Positions 44,958-56,886 of a stretch of 64,000 nucleotides of DNA are shown piece after piece. The stretch's first letter is position 1. Every line of letters starts with the position of its first letter. The stretch comes from Cryptomeria japonica (taxonomy: Eukaryota > Streptophyta > Pinopsida > Cupressales > Cupressaceae). The notes below the pieces were generated by a model, which was given only the letters and a program-made list of their open reading frames with translations, made no database searches and had not been told where the DNA came from. The stretch lies in the NCBI RefSeq assembly GCF_030272615.1, contig NC_081409.1, positions 205,403,364 to 205,467,363 of the forward strand, in the 5' to 3' direction. Made by a program: the position numbers and the translations under genes.

Positions 44958-46480
44958 TGTTAGTTAGATGAGAGGGGGGGTGAATCAGATAACCTCAATA
45001 ATAATTACTCTAATCAGATTCAACCTCGGTAGCATTTACTTGATATGCAACTTATGACTGTAAATCATTCAAACTCATAATTAGATAAACATGAAACATT
45101 AAATCACATTTGACACCAAATTTAACGTGGAAACCCTAATAGGGAAAAACCACTGTGAGATTTCAGACCCACAAAAAAATATACTCTTATAGAGTATGCT
45201 CGGTTAAAAGCAAATCTTGTTTAAAGATTACATATACATTTCTAGATGTGACCCGATTAAGGGATTTCCCTTAGATCTGTTAGAATCTTCACTTTGTTAG
45301 AAGTGACCTTGTCAAAGGATTTCAAACACTCATTCAGAATGTTACCTTCCAAGAGGATTTACAAATAAGACTGTTAATTCCACTCGGTTAAGAGATTTCC
45401 TGTCACTTACAAACATAAATAACAATAATAAAATATATCTACAGCTTCACATCTAAAATGCTAAAGCAGATTCTATGTGCTCAATATGCTCAAGATAATC
45501 TTGTCATAAGACTTATCTTTCTCCTTCCTGGGCTTCTCAATCTGTTCTTCAATCAGATCTACAATCTTTTGTACTCGGTAATCACCTCTGTAGCATCATT
45601 GTGCTTCATTTTGCCCACATTCTTTTTTTCAACAACATTACTTTATTTATAAGCAATTCCCAACCGCTTAATCTCCTTAATCACATTTCCCATGATTAAT
45701 TTTTAGCCATCAGATCTTCAAACTTGACTAGGTTCATTGTATCCTTCGATCTGAAAAATGTTTTATCTTGCCTTGAAACTTGTATACCTTTCTTGGTACT
45801 TGTGCTCGGTTAGGACCATTCAATCTGTGTTGTAGATCTTACTCTTGAATTTTAATTGTCGTTGATCCTTAACAAACTTCTTGCACAACATTCCTATCTT
45901 CAATAAACCTCCATCTCATTGGCATCCTTCATTAAATAATGTATACACTTTATTTAATGCATTATGTTACTGCTTGGTTGATACTCAGTTAATACTGAAC
46001 TTTACTCGGTAGACATTCTCTTCTCAGTGACTTTTTCTTTCATTAACCGACATCGGTAACCTTGGAGTTTACCAACTAGCTCCTTGCTCGGTAAAATAGA
46101 ATAGTATCAAACCTTTACTCATTCTATTACATGAAATTTTTTCCCCTTCTAGTTCAGTCTTTGAATACATATATATAGGATATCAAAACAATCAAAACAT
46201 CATAATCTCATCACTGCCAAACTCGGTAATAGTTGCCCATTGAATAACTTGTTACTCCCCTTCATTTTCACACTTTCTGTGTCACTTACTGACATCTTTA
46301 TACTCATCAAAACATACTTTTTAAGATATGGCTACATCATACTGAATTAGAAAATCAATTGCTTGACATCAATGACAAAATAATAATATTAAGACAGTAA
46401 TCATCCTTTATCAATTATATCATTTATCTCCAACAACCTTCTCAATATCATCAACCATCAAACTTATTGTAAGGCCAACA
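44958..46480 (-). repeat. E5 3' LTR
   Basis: On the minus strand it starts TGTTGGCCTTACAATAAG at 46480 and ends CATCTAACTAACA at 44958. It carries the shared G-tract plus GGTGAATCAG block (7 Gs here against 13 in the other LTR) and the GGGAAAAACCACTGTGAGA...GACCCACAA module. A TATA-like CCTATATATATG (minus) lies near 46167-46178. Confidence 0.93.
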
Positions 46481-46493
46481 ATCTCCCCCTTTA
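46481..46493 (-). other. E5 polypurine tract
   Basis: On the minus strand AAAGGGGGAGAT directly precedes the 3' LTR. Two further GGGGGAG tracts lie inside the element at about 46571-46583 and 46618-46628, so plus-strand priming may have had more than one site. Confidence 0.82.
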
Positions 46494-46770
46494 GCATTGA
46501 TGGCAATACAAACTTGATTTATTCCATTTTCTTTAATCTTCTCCTATTATCTTTGAGCTGTAAACAATCATCTCCCCCTTTGACAACAATGTCAAAAGTA
46601 AGACTGATCCATAATTACTCCCCCTGTGAAGTAATTTCCTTGCAGTTCAAACATATACAAATGTATCTCGATCAGAGCAACTTGTCTTCATTCACTATAT
46701 CCTGCACAACTTTAGACATCCTTCTAAAGTGTGTAAATCAGCATCAACTTACAAATAGTATTCTTTGGAG

Positions 46771-49700
46771 TTATAGAATTGATGTTGTCACCAAACTCTG
46801 ACAATGAGTGCTAGATAGGGGTAGGACCCCTAACTTACTTCTGAGATACTCAAAAGTGTCCCTTGGCAGTGGCTTTGTGAAGATGTCTACGATTTGTTCC
46901 TTTGTGTTAACATATTCCAGCGCAACATCCTTTTCTTGAACTTCTTCTCTAAGATAATGATACTTTATAGAGATATGTTTTGTCTTAGAGTGCATTACCG
47001 GATTCTTTAAAATGTTAATAGCACTTGTATTATCATAGAATTTAGTTATTGGCCTGGTAACTGTCTCATTCATTCCTTCCAACAGTTGTTTGATCCATGC
47101 TATATTAGTACAATTCAATGCTGCAGCAACATATTCAACTTCAGCTATTGACTGTGAAATGCATCCTTGTTTCTTGCTAAGCCAACTTACTAGTCTTTCT
47201 CCCAAAAAGCAAGCTCCACCGCTTGTTCTTTTCCTGTCATCAATATTTCCTGCTCAATTAGCATCAGTATAGACTTTTAAGTCAAAATTATTCCTCTTTT
47301 CATATAGTAGACCATAATCTTCAGTGCCTCTCAAATATCTGAAAATTCTCTTGATTGTTGTCATATGAGTTTCTTTGGGATCCGAGGAAAATCTTGCAGG
47401 TATACCTACTGCATGTGCTATATCAGGCCTGCTGTGAACTACATATTGCAACTTTCCAATCATAGATGGGTAAAGTGTCTCATCAATAGATGCAGATTCA
47501 TCATTCTTTGACAGTTTACAATTAGTAGTCATAGGAGTACTTACAGGTTTAGAATCCTCCATTCCAAATTTCTTCAAGATTTCCTTTATATACTTGGATT
47601 GAGTAATAAAAATCCCATTTTTCATTTGCAGTATTTGTAAACCTATAAAATACTTTATCTCACTGATTAATGACATGTCAAATTCTTTGCACATTTCATT
47701 TCCAAAGTTCTTACATAAAGAATCATTTCCACAAAAAATAATATTATCAACAAATATGGCTGACATCAATATTCCATTCTCATCATTCTTCATATACATG
47801 TTGTTGTTCTCACTAGTCCTTATAAATCCAATCTTTAATAAGTAAGAGTGCAACCTTTCATACCATGCTCTAGGTGCTTGCTTTAGACCATATAAAGCTT
47901 TGTTCAACTTACATACTTGATCTCTATTCTTCTCTTCAATAAATCCTTCAAGTTGTTCAATATAGACTACTTCTTCTAGTATACCATTCAAAAATGCAGA
48001 TTTAATATCCATTTGATATACCTTGAAATTTTTGGAAGTAGCATATGCCAACAATGTTCTTACTCCTTCAAGTCTTGCTATAGGTGCAAAAGTTTCTCCA
48101 TAGTCTATTCCTTCTTCCTGAGCATAACCTTTACAAACTAGTCTTGCTTTATTCCGAATGACCTCACCTTTTTCATTTACCTTATTCCTGAAAATCCACT
48201 TTGTACATATTACATTTTTCTCTTTTGGTCTTGGGACCAATGTCCATGTTTCATTTTTCTTGATTTGATCAATCTCTTCTGTCATAGCATTTATCCAATC
48301 TTCATTGCTTAATGCTTCTCTTACTATCCTCAGTTCAATTTTGGATATCAGACATGTGTTGTGTCTCAGTTTGTTCCTTGTCATCACTGGAGCATCCTTA
48401 TCTCCTATAATCTGACTTGATGCATGATTTCTTCTGACATATTTTGCTAATATAGGCTCGGTAGGCTCTGGATGATCTTCTTCATCACTTGGTAACTGAG
48501 TATTTTCTTCATTGGCTTTCTCGGTAAAACTGGTTGGTTGTACATATATAAACTCTTCATAATCTTCTGGTTCTTTGGAGTTTCCTTCATCATTCCTTTC
48601 TGCAAATTCATCAATTTTTACATTTGCACTTTCCACAATTTTGTTAGATGATTTGATCAGACATTTAAATGCTTTACTCTTAGAGGAATAACCAAGAAAC
48701 ATTCCTTCCTCTCTTTTCTGATTAATTTTTTCATTTCTATCATCTTTGTGAACATAACATCTACTTCCAAATATTTTAAAATAACTTACATTTGGTTTCT
48801 TGTCATACTAGATTTCATAAGGTGTCTTCATAGTTCCTTTCTTCAGTTGTACTCGGTTCAAGGTGTCAACTGCAGTGCTTATTGCTTCTCTCCAAAATAT
48901 TTGAGGTACTCTCTTTTCTATAATCAAAGTTCTGGCACAATCTACAATTGATCTGTTCCTTCTTTCAGCTATTCCATTTTGCTATTGTGTCCTTGGTGCT
49001 GACACTTGTCTCTTTATACCATGATCATTGTAAAATAAGTTAAATTCATCATAAATGAATTCTCCTCCTCTATCAGATCTAAGACATTTCAATTGTCTTC
49101 ATGTTTCTTTTTCAACTCTTGCCTTATACCATTTGAACATTTAAAAAGCTTCTAATTTCTCTTTTAGAAACATAACTAACATCATCCTTGAGTAATCATC
49201 CACAAATAATATGAAGTATTTATCACCATGGTAACTTTGAACTTTCATAGGACCACAAAGATTAGTGTGTACAAGATCTAAAACTCCTTTAGAAGTGTAA
49301 GACTTACTTGTAAAGATTGATTTTGTCATCTTACCCATCTAGCATCCTCAGCATATTGCATTCTCAGGTTTTTCCAAGCTCGGTAAATTTCTTACACGAT
49401 GCTTCTTACTTATTTTAATCAGATTATCAAAATTTACATGACAAAAACTTTTATGCCATAACCAGGTATCTTCTATTTTTGCATATAGACAATTGTTCCT
49501 AGTTGAGTCAAGGTGAAATGTATTACCTCTTGTTTGAGTCCTGGTAGCAGCCAACTTTCCATTTTTGTCATGAACTTTGACAATTCCTTTCTGAAATTCT
49601 ATTTGGTATCCTATATTATTTAGTTGTGCTACACTCAACAAATTGTATTTCACACCTTCAACCCAATATACATCATCACATTTAACATTGTCAAGAAGTG

Positions 49701-50973
49701 TAATAGAACCTTTACCTTTCACAGGACATGGTGCATCATTACCAAATCTTACATAACCTCCATCATAATATTCTAATTTAACAAACTTGCGTTTATCACC
49801 TGTCATGTGATGTGAGCATCCACTATCTATGATCCAAGAATCATTTTTATTTATGTGTGATATTAAGGCTTTTTCTTCATACCTTTCTTCATCTGATCAA
49901 TCTTTGATAGCCACATATACAACTTCCTCTGTCTCAGTCTCATCAGATTTATCATCATTGGATTCCTCATCAACTACTATGCATGTCTTTCTTTCTCTCC
50001 TTCTGAAGTCTTGGTGTCTTCTGTATTGGTTGTCTTTCTATCTGTCATCTCGGTAATCTTTCTTTTCATCATCTTTGTCAGGACAGTTAGAAGCCACATG
50101 TCCAATTTTATCATAGTTAAAACATTTTAAAGGTAACTTCCCTTTATACTTACCTTTGCCTCTTGGTAACCTTCTGGCCAATAATGCTTCAAATTCTTCT
50201 TGCTTTCTGATTTCCTCATATAGTTTGTGTACTTCTTCCATATTTTTGCCAAATCTCTCACTTGCTCCACTGTGATTTCCTTCAGCATACTTAGACATTC
50301 TATCATTGTAATCTTCAGATTCACTGAGATGAAAAGAACTGAATGCAGATTCAACTTTGTTTACTGAAGACCCACTGTTATCAAAATTACTTAACTCAAA
50401 AGCATGTAGCTTACCGATAGTAGCATCCAAGGAGACTGGCATGTTTGGTACAGACATCAATTCATTTATTGTAGAGACTCTAATGGCATAAGTAGGTAGA
50501 AGTGTTCTCAGCAACTTACTTGTTACATCCTTTTCTTCAATAGTTCCTCATGCTCCTTTGATTTGATTGACAGATTCCTTTAACCTTGTACTGTATTGGA
50601 TTATGTTCTCACCTACATTCATTCTCATGGATTCAAGTTGTCCTCTTAGACTATTTGCTTTTTCTCTTTGAACATGTTCATCTCCACCATACACAGATGT
50701 GAGCTTATTCCACATTGCTTTGGCATCATTACAACCTTCTAGATCATTAAACTTTGAGTCGGTCAAAGCTGATGTTATTTCTATCATTACTTGAATGTGT
50801 TCTTTCTTTGCCTTTATTTCTTCCATTGTCATAGGGTAGGTGCTAGGTGCACTGTAATCATTCTCCAAATAATATGTTGCATATTCTCCAATTCCTGATA
50901 AGTGCAACTTCATCCTTTTATGCCATGTGGTGAAACTTGACTTGTTCAACTTTGGTACAACCCTTTTATACAT
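46771..50973 (-). pseudogene. E5 gag-pol polyprotein, ten stops, no frameshift
   Basis: One frame runs about 1400 codons from the ATG at 50973. Gag has a UBN2-type fold (TWHKRMKLHLSGIGEY ... GQLESMRM) and a zinc knuckle CFNYDKIGHVASNC whose second Cys is Tyr. Protease is SWIIDSGCSHHMTGD. Pre-integrase is WLWHKSFCHVNFDNL. The integrase core has VHTNLCGPM and LRSDRGGEF. RT has KWIFRNKVNEKG, YQMDIKSAFLNG and FVDNIIF, in which the second catalytic Asp of VDD is Asn. RNase H has KVYTDAN, a stop, and GNIDDRK. Stops are at 50548, 50038, 49897, 49348, 49339, 49141, 49099, 48982, 48808 and 47254. The start listed is the first ATG; there is no open ATG upstream. Confidence 0.93.
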
Positions 50974-51022
50974 CTTCGGATCTTGCCACAACTACCTTTA
51001 AACTTTTTCTTTTGGAGTCCTT

Positions 51023-51034
51023 TCTCTGATACCA
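51023..51034 (-). other. E5 primer-binding site (initiator tRNA-Met)
   Basis: On the minus strand the LTR end CTAACA is followed by AT and TGGTATCAGAGA, matching the tRNA-Met primer sequence TGGTATCAGAGC at 11 of 12 bases. Confidence 0.9.
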
Positions 51035-51036
51035 AT

Positions 51037-52566
51037 TGTTAGTTAGATGAGAGGGGGGGGGGGGGTGAATCAGATAACCTCAATAATAATTACTCTAATC
51101 ATATTTAACCTCAGTAGCATTTACTTGATATGCAACTTATGACTGTAAATCATTCAAACTCATAATCAGCTAAACATGAAACATTAAATCACATTTGACA
51201 CTAGATTTAACGTGGAAACCCTAATAGGGAAAAACCACTGTGGGATTTCAGACCCACAAGAAAATATACTCTTCTAGAGTATGCTTTGTTAAAAGCAAAT
51301 CTTGTTTAAAGATTACATACACATTAATAGATGTGACCCGGTTAAGGGATTTCCCTCAGATCTGTTAGAATCTTCACTTTGTTAGAAGTGACCTTGTCAA
51401 AGGATTTCAAACACTCATTCAAAATGTTACCTTCCAAGAGGATTTACAAATAAGACTGTTAATTCCACTTGGTTAAGAGATTTCCTGTCACTTACAAACA
51501 TAAATAACAGTAATAAAATATATCTGCAACTTCACATCTAAAATGTTAAAGCAGATTCTATGTGCTCAATATGCTCAAGATAATCTTGTCATAAGACGTA
51601 TCTTTCTCCTTGTTGGGCTTCTCAATCTGTTCTTCAATCAGATCTTCAATCTTATGTACTTGGTAATCACCTCTGTAGCATCACTGTGCTTCAGTTTGCC
51701 CGCTTTCTTTTTTTCAACAACATTACTTTATTTATAAGCAATTCCCAACCGCTTAATCTCCTTAATCACATTTCCCATGATTAATCTTAGCCATCATATC
51801 TTCAAACTTGACTAGGTTCATTGTATCCTTCGATCTGAAAAATGTTTTATCTTGCCTTGAAACTTGTATACCTTTCTTGGTACTTGTGCTCGGTTAGGAC
51901 CGTTCCATCTGTGTTGTAGATCTTACTCTTGAATTTTAATTGTTGTTGATCCTTAACAAACTTCTTGCACGACATTCCTATCTTCAATAAACCTCCATCT
52001 CATTGGCATCCTTCATTAAATAATGTATACACTTTATTTAATGCATTCTGTTACTGCTCGGTTGATACTCGGTTAATACTGAACTTTACTCAATAGACAT
52101 TCTCTTCTCGGTGACTTTTTCTTTCATTAACCGACATCGGTAACCTTGGAGTTTACTAACTAGCTCCTTGCTCAGTAAAATAGAATAGTATCAAACCTTT
52201 ATTCATTCTATTACATGAAATCTTTTCCCCTTCTAGTTCAATCTTTGAATACATATATATAGGATATCAAAACAATCAAAACATCATAATCTCATCACTG
52301 TCAAACTCAGTAATAGTTTCCCATTGAATAACTTGTTACTCCCCTTCATTTTCACACTCTTTCTGTGTCACTTACTGACATCTTTATACTCATCAAAACA
52401 TACTTTTTAAGATATGGCAACATCATACTGAATCAAAAAATCAATTGCTTGACATCAATGACAAAATAATAATATTAAGACAGTAATCATCCTTTATCAA
52501 TTATATCATTTATCTCCAACAACCTTCTCAATATCATCAACCATCAAACTTATTGTAATGCCAACA
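51037..52566 (-). repeat. E5 5' LTR
   Basis: It matches 44958-46480 along its full length, with about 96% identity by eye. It contains a 13-G homopolymer (51053-51065) and the same internal blocks. It ends next to the primer site. Confidence 0.93.
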
Positions 52567-52571
52567 AGTTC
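52567..52571. repeat. Target-site duplication (right) of E5
   Basis: AGTTC matching 44953-44957. Confidence 0.88.
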
Positions 52572-52573
52572 TT

Positions 52574-52593
52574 CATAACCCATATGGGTTATG
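52574..52593. repeat. Perfect 20-bp palindrome
   Basis: CATAACCCATATGGGTTATG reads the same on both strands. A near copy, GCATAACCCGTATAGGTTATG with one arm changed, follows at about 52622. A similar CATAGCCTATATGGATTATG lies at 44264, on the other side of E5 in the same broken repeat. Confidence 0.9.
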
Positions 52594-53018
52594 CAAAACT
52601 AAGGCCAAAACTTCTAGTTCTGCATAACCCGTATAGGTTATGGAAAAATCTTCATATATTTTAGTCCCAATGACCTAAAAACCATCATTGCAAGTTGTTT
52701 GAAGGCCCCACTATTGTTGCACATGATTTTTTGGGACAGTAACAATCAAATTTTCATTTTTTTTGTCAATTTTGCTTTGAAATGATTGATTTGTGTCGTA
52801 TATTGGATTTTTTTTAAGTTATTTTATCATTGTTACTTTAGATTATAATAAAATGATGATCATTTGTTGTTTTTTTGCTTTGACCATGATTGATTTTTCT
52901 TGTATTTTGAATTATTTTTGAAGTTATTTTATTGTTGTTCCTTTAGATTATAACAAAATGATCATTTGTTGTTTTTTTGCTATTTTATTATGGATTGTCA
53001 TCATGATGTTATGTGTAG
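52594..53018 (+). other. KNKRG locus 3: 5' region and intron
   Basis: GAAGGCCCCACTATTGTTGC matches the block in loci 1 and 2. A T-rich intron-like stretch, with a tandem echo (TTATTTTATCATTGTT / TTATTTTATTGTTGTT, about 52820 and 52925), ends in the acceptor ATGTGTAG at 53018. Confidence 0.6.
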
Positions 53019-53171
53019 GACAATGGGAAAGAACAAGAGAGGAGCGAATGAACAAAGAGAGGCAGCAAAGGAAATACAAAGGGAGCGTATGCAAATATTA
53101 CGTGAAGGTACATCATCTAATGCACCTAATGAAAGTGATGAACATTCAACAATTGAAATTGATATGATGAA
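53019..53171 (+). pseudogene. KNKRG-type coding exon, locus 3, cut by E3
   Basis: The exon starts GACAATGGG and encodes MGKNKRGANEQREAAKEIQ and onward to DMMNVV with no stop, until the E3 LTR begins. Locus 1 (15916-15505) shares the exon start and the sequence KNKRG..EQ.EA.KE.QR.RM. Preservation of splice site and frame in two independent copies argues for a real protein-coding family. I do not recognise it. Confidence 0.6.
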
Positions 53172-54075
53172 TGTGGTGGAATCCAAGAACACTAAGAGGG
53201 GAGGTGAATCAGTCTTCTACCAGAATGTTCAATTTTCACCTTATTATAACATGCATTCACCAATCGATAAACTGGTACATATATAATTGAAAGAAGTAAA
53301 GGAATCAATAAGACAATCACACAAATTAACACCATAACAAAGAGAATTATACATGGAAAACCTCAAAGAGGAAAAACCATGGTGGGATTTGTGACCCACA
53401 ATATCAATCCATTGGCCATATGAAAAGATATTACATAATATGGGGGCCTGCACTTGCAGGAAATCTTACAGCCTAGAGCACACTTCTCAACACAAAGGAG
53501 TCTAACTGACTACAGTTACTTTGAATAAGAAAACATAAGACTGAACTCATTTAATGCATTTGCTATGCCTGATAGAGTTCTAGTTCAAGCTTTGACTGTT
53601 CTGCTTCTGAAACCCTAAACCCTTACCGGAATAACCTCTTACATAATCTTCGCATTACAACATTCCTCTCATTACAATTATTACAATCATGTCCTACCAT
53701 AGCACAAAATAATCTAATCAATTGACCTATATACCTTTACAATTCTCCATGACTCGTGTTGGCTTACATAGATAATTACAAAATGATTATACATGTCGGC
53801 TCATTACATATATACATAAATAACAAAATAAATTGCTGATTGTTGGATCTGCCAATGATGTTGGCCTCCTATGTCGGTACCCTGAATGTAAGTCATGTCA
53901 GCCTGCAATGTCAGTACCCATAGAATCCTTCCTACCAATGAAGATACTTGTCGGTGCTGGTATCAATGTCGGTGAAGTGTCTGTCGGTGAACGACCAAAC
54001 CAAAGAATGAAGATGAAACATGTTGTCATCAATGACAACATATGAAACCAATCAAATGAGTATCAATTACCAACA
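53172..54075 (-). repeat. E3 3' LTR
   Basis: On the minus strand it starts TGTTGGTAATTGATACTC at 54075 and ends GATTCCACCACA at 53172. It carries the shared blocks AAGAGGGGAGGTGAATCAG (53195-53213) and GGAAAAACCATGGTGGGATT...GACCCACAA (about 53370-53400). Confidence 0.75.
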
Positions 54076-54089
54076 ATCTCCCCCTTTGG
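54076..54089 (-). other. E3 polypurine tract
   Basis: On the minus strand GCCAAAGGGGGAGAT abuts the LTR. The same core, AAAGGGGGAGAT, is used by E5. Confidence 0.8.
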
Positions 54090-54328
54090 CATTGATGGTA
54101 ACACTCATGTGAAAATGATAATGGTTTCCATCTGTCAGTTTCACCATGAGACTACTCTCCCTGGGCTGAATATCCATCTGTGATCGTGATCTGTACAAAT
54201 TCTCCATATCTCCTGTTGTCAAGAATATATTTTTCACCTATACCTCCCCCTTTATAATAAATGCCAAAAAATACCAAAAATCGGGACAAAGAATGAAAGT
54301 ATGTACAAAGAATATGTCCCAAAACAAC

Positions 54329-56108
54329 TTATTGGAGCTTAATATACTTGAAAATTGCCAGATAGACTTTCTCCAAAAGCTCTAGATAAGTGTCCCAACC
54401 AGATTTGAATGTGTCGGAAATAGATACAAATCCATTAAGTAGGTGAGCATATGACTCTTTCTCTTTAAGCTTCATCAGTGTGGGCTTACCAACCAAATCA
54501 GTGCGTTCCTTCTTATCTACACTCAAGGAGTCCAACTGGGGACTCACCAATCCTCTAAGCCCTTTAGCTCTCCTAATGATTTTTCCTTTTTCCCTTTCAA
54601 GAGATGAAACTTGAGCTTCCAATACCGAAATCTGACCATCAATAGATGTAGTCAAGGAATTTGAACCATCAAAAGAATTGACTATACCTAGAATTTTCTC
54701 CTAAGAATCCTTAATCCCTTTATCTATATCTATTGTAAGTAATCTTGTGTTGCAGCATACTCTATAAATATTAGTACATTGCCTTAAAGCATTATCAATC
54801 AACTTCAATTTATCAAAAATCTCTTTCTTCTTTGATTCAATCATCTGATCAAAAGTAGCTCTCTTAGCTTGTGTGAATCTCTCCAATTCCTGTTGGTTAG
54901 ATATTTATTGTAAAGATTGAAAAATCCTTAGAAATGTGCTTAGTTAATATTTTGAGTTTGTCGAATGGACTTGCTCCTTTGTCAAAATGGCACTCCAGGA
55001 CAAGTCTATGCAAAATTAGGATAGATTGATCAATAATTCCTTTGTCCACAGATCCTTCCTTCATCATCTTTTGAGCAACTATCATCATGAGCTCAGTACA
55101 ACTCATCTCAATTATGCTTTTCTTCTCTACCAGTGAGGTGTCAATTGACAACAATGATGTGCTCGCTACCGGTTCCCTGCCAGATTCCTCTCTAATAGTT
55201 TATTAACTTTAATGGATTCCTCTTTTGCACCAATGGCTTTGCCACTTGGTGCAGTATCATTTATTGTCGATTCCTCCTTATGAACTATGTCCTCAACCTG
55301 TACATTCTGATCCGGAGGACTATCGTCCTTAATATTTGTAACCTGTACACTCTTTGTCGATATCTCTACATTTGTCGGCATCACCTTTTTGTCATGTACA
55401 TTAGATTCTAAAGGGGGCTCTACATCCAATGCCTTATTATCTTTCAAAATTGTAGATGAGGTACCCATTATACCTTTGCCTTTCCCTTCATCTAGGATGT
55501 CAGTAGTGTCTATTTTAGCTTTTGGTGAAGTGTAGAAACCAAGATTTTCAGCAAAGATTTGAACCCATTCCTTGTGAGTTTCAATGATTATCTCATTAAC
55601 TCTTCCTAACATAAGACTATCTTGTGCTTGTTGTGAAAAAAAAATGTGTCTGCAACTTCAAGTGTCATATCCAAGTCATTTGGAGTAATGAATCCATAAG
55701 TAGTTAATAATTCTTGAATTTTTATGCGCTTGTCCTCCTCCATAGCTGATAATTTCCTAGCATCTAGGTTGTCATATAATTGTCCCTGTATTTTCTTCTC
55801 AATTTCCAACAAATCTTTCTTATATATATCCAAATATAATAAAATTGCTTCCTCAATTTCTCTCTGCTCATCATCATCTAAGTGCTCATAATAGAATTGT
55901 ACATTTTTCAACATACCATCCTTAGTGATTTCATCTACCAATTCTACACAAGTCTTAGGTGGAATAACGGTTACATTACCAGATACAATAGCAAGGTCTG
56001 TGTCATCCATCTTCTTTCTTCTTCCAGTACCAGATGATGCAGAAGGTGTTTCCTTTGGAGCTCTTTTCTTTGTTGATACCTTGATTGTGACCTTCCCAGA
56101 GATTACTT
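54329..56108 (-). pseudogene. E3 unknown ORF, C-terminal two thirds, frameshifted
   Basis: Segments 56010-55606, 55612-55166, 55154-54897 and 54886-54329 lie in different minus frames but read as one protein. The upstream basic linker (VSTKKRAPKETPSASSG) and the blocks LLYLDIYKK, NLDARKLSAM and GRVNEIIIET align with E2. E3 then extends about 280 residues beyond the point where E2 is cut. That extension includes a DKGIIDQSILILHRLV region and a C-terminal heptad-like stretch (SVLEAQVSSLEREKGKII), probably a coiled coil. The function is unrecognised. Confidence 0.65.
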
Positions 56109-56760
56109 TAGTGGCGAATATTCGCCAATGGTGAATTTTTCACATTGGCCATGTTAGAAATGGCGAATATTTTGTACCAACTGGGGGTGGCCATGTCGCC
56201 AGAACATTATCAATTTCCGTCAAAGTCACGGCTTGATCGCCATATGTTTTATGCAATTAAATGTTTCTATGCGATGATTTTTCCAATACAATATATGGTG
56301 GACACATGATAAATTTAATTGTTTCACCTACACTCTCCGAGGTTTTTCTTAATAAATGACCTTAATTCGCCTATAGGCATGTGAAGATTTGTTAGCTAGG
56401 GGGACCCAATTCGCCTAACATATTGCTGACGTGTGTTTCCATTCACCCCAACTTTCGCCAACTATATTGTATTCGCCTATTATTTGGACGACCTATAATC
56501 GCCTCAAAAATTACATAAGTTGTATTCGAATGACCTATAATCACCTCAAAAATTACATAAGTCGTGTTATAGTTACGTGGGATTCGCCAAATATTTGTAT
56601 ACCATATAAAATTCCTGCAGAATTCACCATATAAGGATTGGTATAAATACATGCAAAGATCAGATCTATCTCAACACAATCTGGTGGGTTCTAGGCTCTG
56701 AATTCTGATCAATAGCAAAGTTTTAGACCAAGAAAAATCATTGTTGTTGACTGCATTGGC
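56109..56760. repeat. hAT subterminal GGCGAA/TTCGCC repeats and 16-bp palindrome
   Basis: Exact GGCGAA or TTCGCC hexamers lie at 56113, 56121, 56162, 56366, 56410, 56454, 56472 and 56583. The first two form the perfect palindrome TGGCGAATATTCGCCA (56112-56127). Two copies of a 42-bp unit (GACCTATAATCGCCTCAAAA / GACCTATAATCACCTCAAAA, 56490 and 56532) add degenerate ones. Such clusters are typical hAT transposase binding sites. Confidence 0.8.
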
Positions 56761-56886
56761 GACTGCTAGTGACCTAAAGCCTAAAGGTGAGCGATCATAT
56801 TTTTGAAGTGGTATATAATACATTATAATCTATTATTGCTTCTTCAACAAATTGATATTTTTTTGGCAGCCTTTATTTCGTTGGAG

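Larger units (their letters stand above)
44958..52566 (-). mobile_element. E5: complete Ty1/copia LTR retrotransposon
   Basis: Both LTRs (44958-46480 and 51037-52566), a primer site, a polypurine tract, a gag-pol frame and a perfect AGTTC target duplication are present. This is the only element here with both ends and all landmarks. Domain order gag, protease, integrase, RT, RNase H marks copia. By my base-by-base reading the LTRs differ at about 55-60 positions plus a few indels, or roughly 96% identity, so insertion is not recent. The element inserted into a KNKRG-type 5' region at GTAGTTC|TTCATAACCC. Confidence 0.95.
53172..56108 (-). mobile_element. E3: pol-less LTR element of the E2 family, 5' part cut off by the hAT insertion
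   Basis: A 3' LTR (53172-54075), a polypurine tract and a broken ORF homologous to the E2 ORF are present. At 56109 the hAT element begins and the ORF stops. No pol is visible. The ORF lies directly beside the 3' LTR, which shows that in this family the unknown protein occupies the position normally held by pol. Confidence 0.72.

Noticed and set aside
47254-47256. Possible programmed readthrough at the TGA in E5 RNase H
   Set aside because: Nine other stops of all three types exist in the same frame, so ordinary decay explains it.
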